Source: Actinomycetes bacterium
Lineage (GTDB): Bacteria > Actinomycetota > CALGFH01
Direction of reading: 5' to 3'
DNA length: 36,006 bases
NCBI GenBank assembly: GCA_036000965.1
Contig: DASYUT010000277.1
Span: 1 to 36,006 of the forward strand
The translations under genes and the position numbers were made by a program. Under the pieces are notes generated by a model, which was given only the letters and a program-made list of their open reading frames with translations, did no database searches and was not told the origin of the DNA. This document shows, piece by piece, positions 35,897-36,006 of the stretch (its first letter is position 1; each line of letters begins with the position of its first letter).

Positions 35897-36006
35897 CCCG
35901 GGTTGACGCTGGGGGGCCGGCGCGGCCGTACGCGCTGGCGACCGTGGTCCGGGTGGACCCGCCGGTGTCGTCCCAGGTCGGCGACAAGGCGGTGGTGACC
36001 GCCGAC
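35893..36006 (+). CDS. start of an XdhC/CoxI-family-like protein (partial)
   Basis: From ATG 35893 the frame is open for 38 codons to the window edge. The segment PYALATVVRVDPPVSSQVGD, then KAVVTAD, resembles the N-terminal strand-turn-strand of XdhC/CoxI proteins, which help mature molybdenum hydroxylases. No Shine-Dalgarno is evident and the ATG lies at the end of a duplicated 39-nt segment, so the true start may lie elsewhere. The family call rests on a short stretch. Confidence 0.5.
   Translation, partial: MARVDAGGPARPYALATVVRVDPPVSSQVGDKAVVTAD

Overview
The window is the chromosomal replication-origin neighbourhood of a high-G+C Actinomycetota bacterium. Gene order matches, as I remember it, the block that runs in Mycobacterium tuberculosis from Rv3908 (mutT4) through rpmH and dnaA to Rv0007, here in inverted orientation. 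Streptomyces has a similar layout. Departures from that layout (no cwlM between trxA and parB, a different gene beyond the NUDIX gene, a fused and a split murJ partner) suggest a deep-branching or otherwise divergent actinobacterial lineage. Genus cannot be told from sequence alone.

Left third (1-10773, minus strand): dnaA, dnaN, recF, dciA (DUF721), gyrB, gyrA, a DUF3566 membrane protein and the 5' part of tRNA-Ile(GAT). gyrA carries an in-frame mini-intein directly after the catalytic tyrosine. The 475-nt dnaN-dnaA gap is the expected oriC. A compact group of DnaA-box-like 9-mers also lies in the dnaA leader. Divergent promoters drive dnaA leftwards and rpmH rightwards.

Middle (11055-20224, plus strand): rpmH, rnpA, yidD, yidC, jag (khpB), rsmG, parA, parB, tightly packed with several start/stop overlaps. 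Four 14-bp parS palindromes occur at 6722, 13924, 18057 and 18249. Three lie inside reading frames (the recF 3' end, and two in parA). The most striking object is parA: from a TTG with a strong Shine-Dalgarno sequence it reads 1460 residues, of which about 1190 are a Pro/Ser/Glu-rich, apparently disordered extension before a normal ParA ATPase.

Right third (20467-36006): a minus-strand aminotransferase-ddl pair; a plus-strand small membrane protein and GNAT acetyltransferase; then the minus-strand redox and envelope block. That block is a NUDIX hydrolase, a DUF6049-MurJ fusion, an NlpC/P60 peptidoglycan hydrolase, a membrane pseudokinase, an ECF sigma factor (sigM position), its zinc-type anti-sigma factor, trxB and trxA. 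trxB and trxA are each preceded by an exact GGAAT-N18-GTT element, the form recognised by SigR/SigH-type thiol-stress sigma factors. MurJ (lipid II flippase), the pseudokinase, the NlpC/P60 enzyme and Ddl together make this a peptidoglycan module next to the chromosome-segregation module. The window ends in a plus-strand gene that looks like the start of an XdhC/CoxI-family protein. Short tandem duplications (15-39 nt units) recur in many gaps and in low-complexity protein tails.
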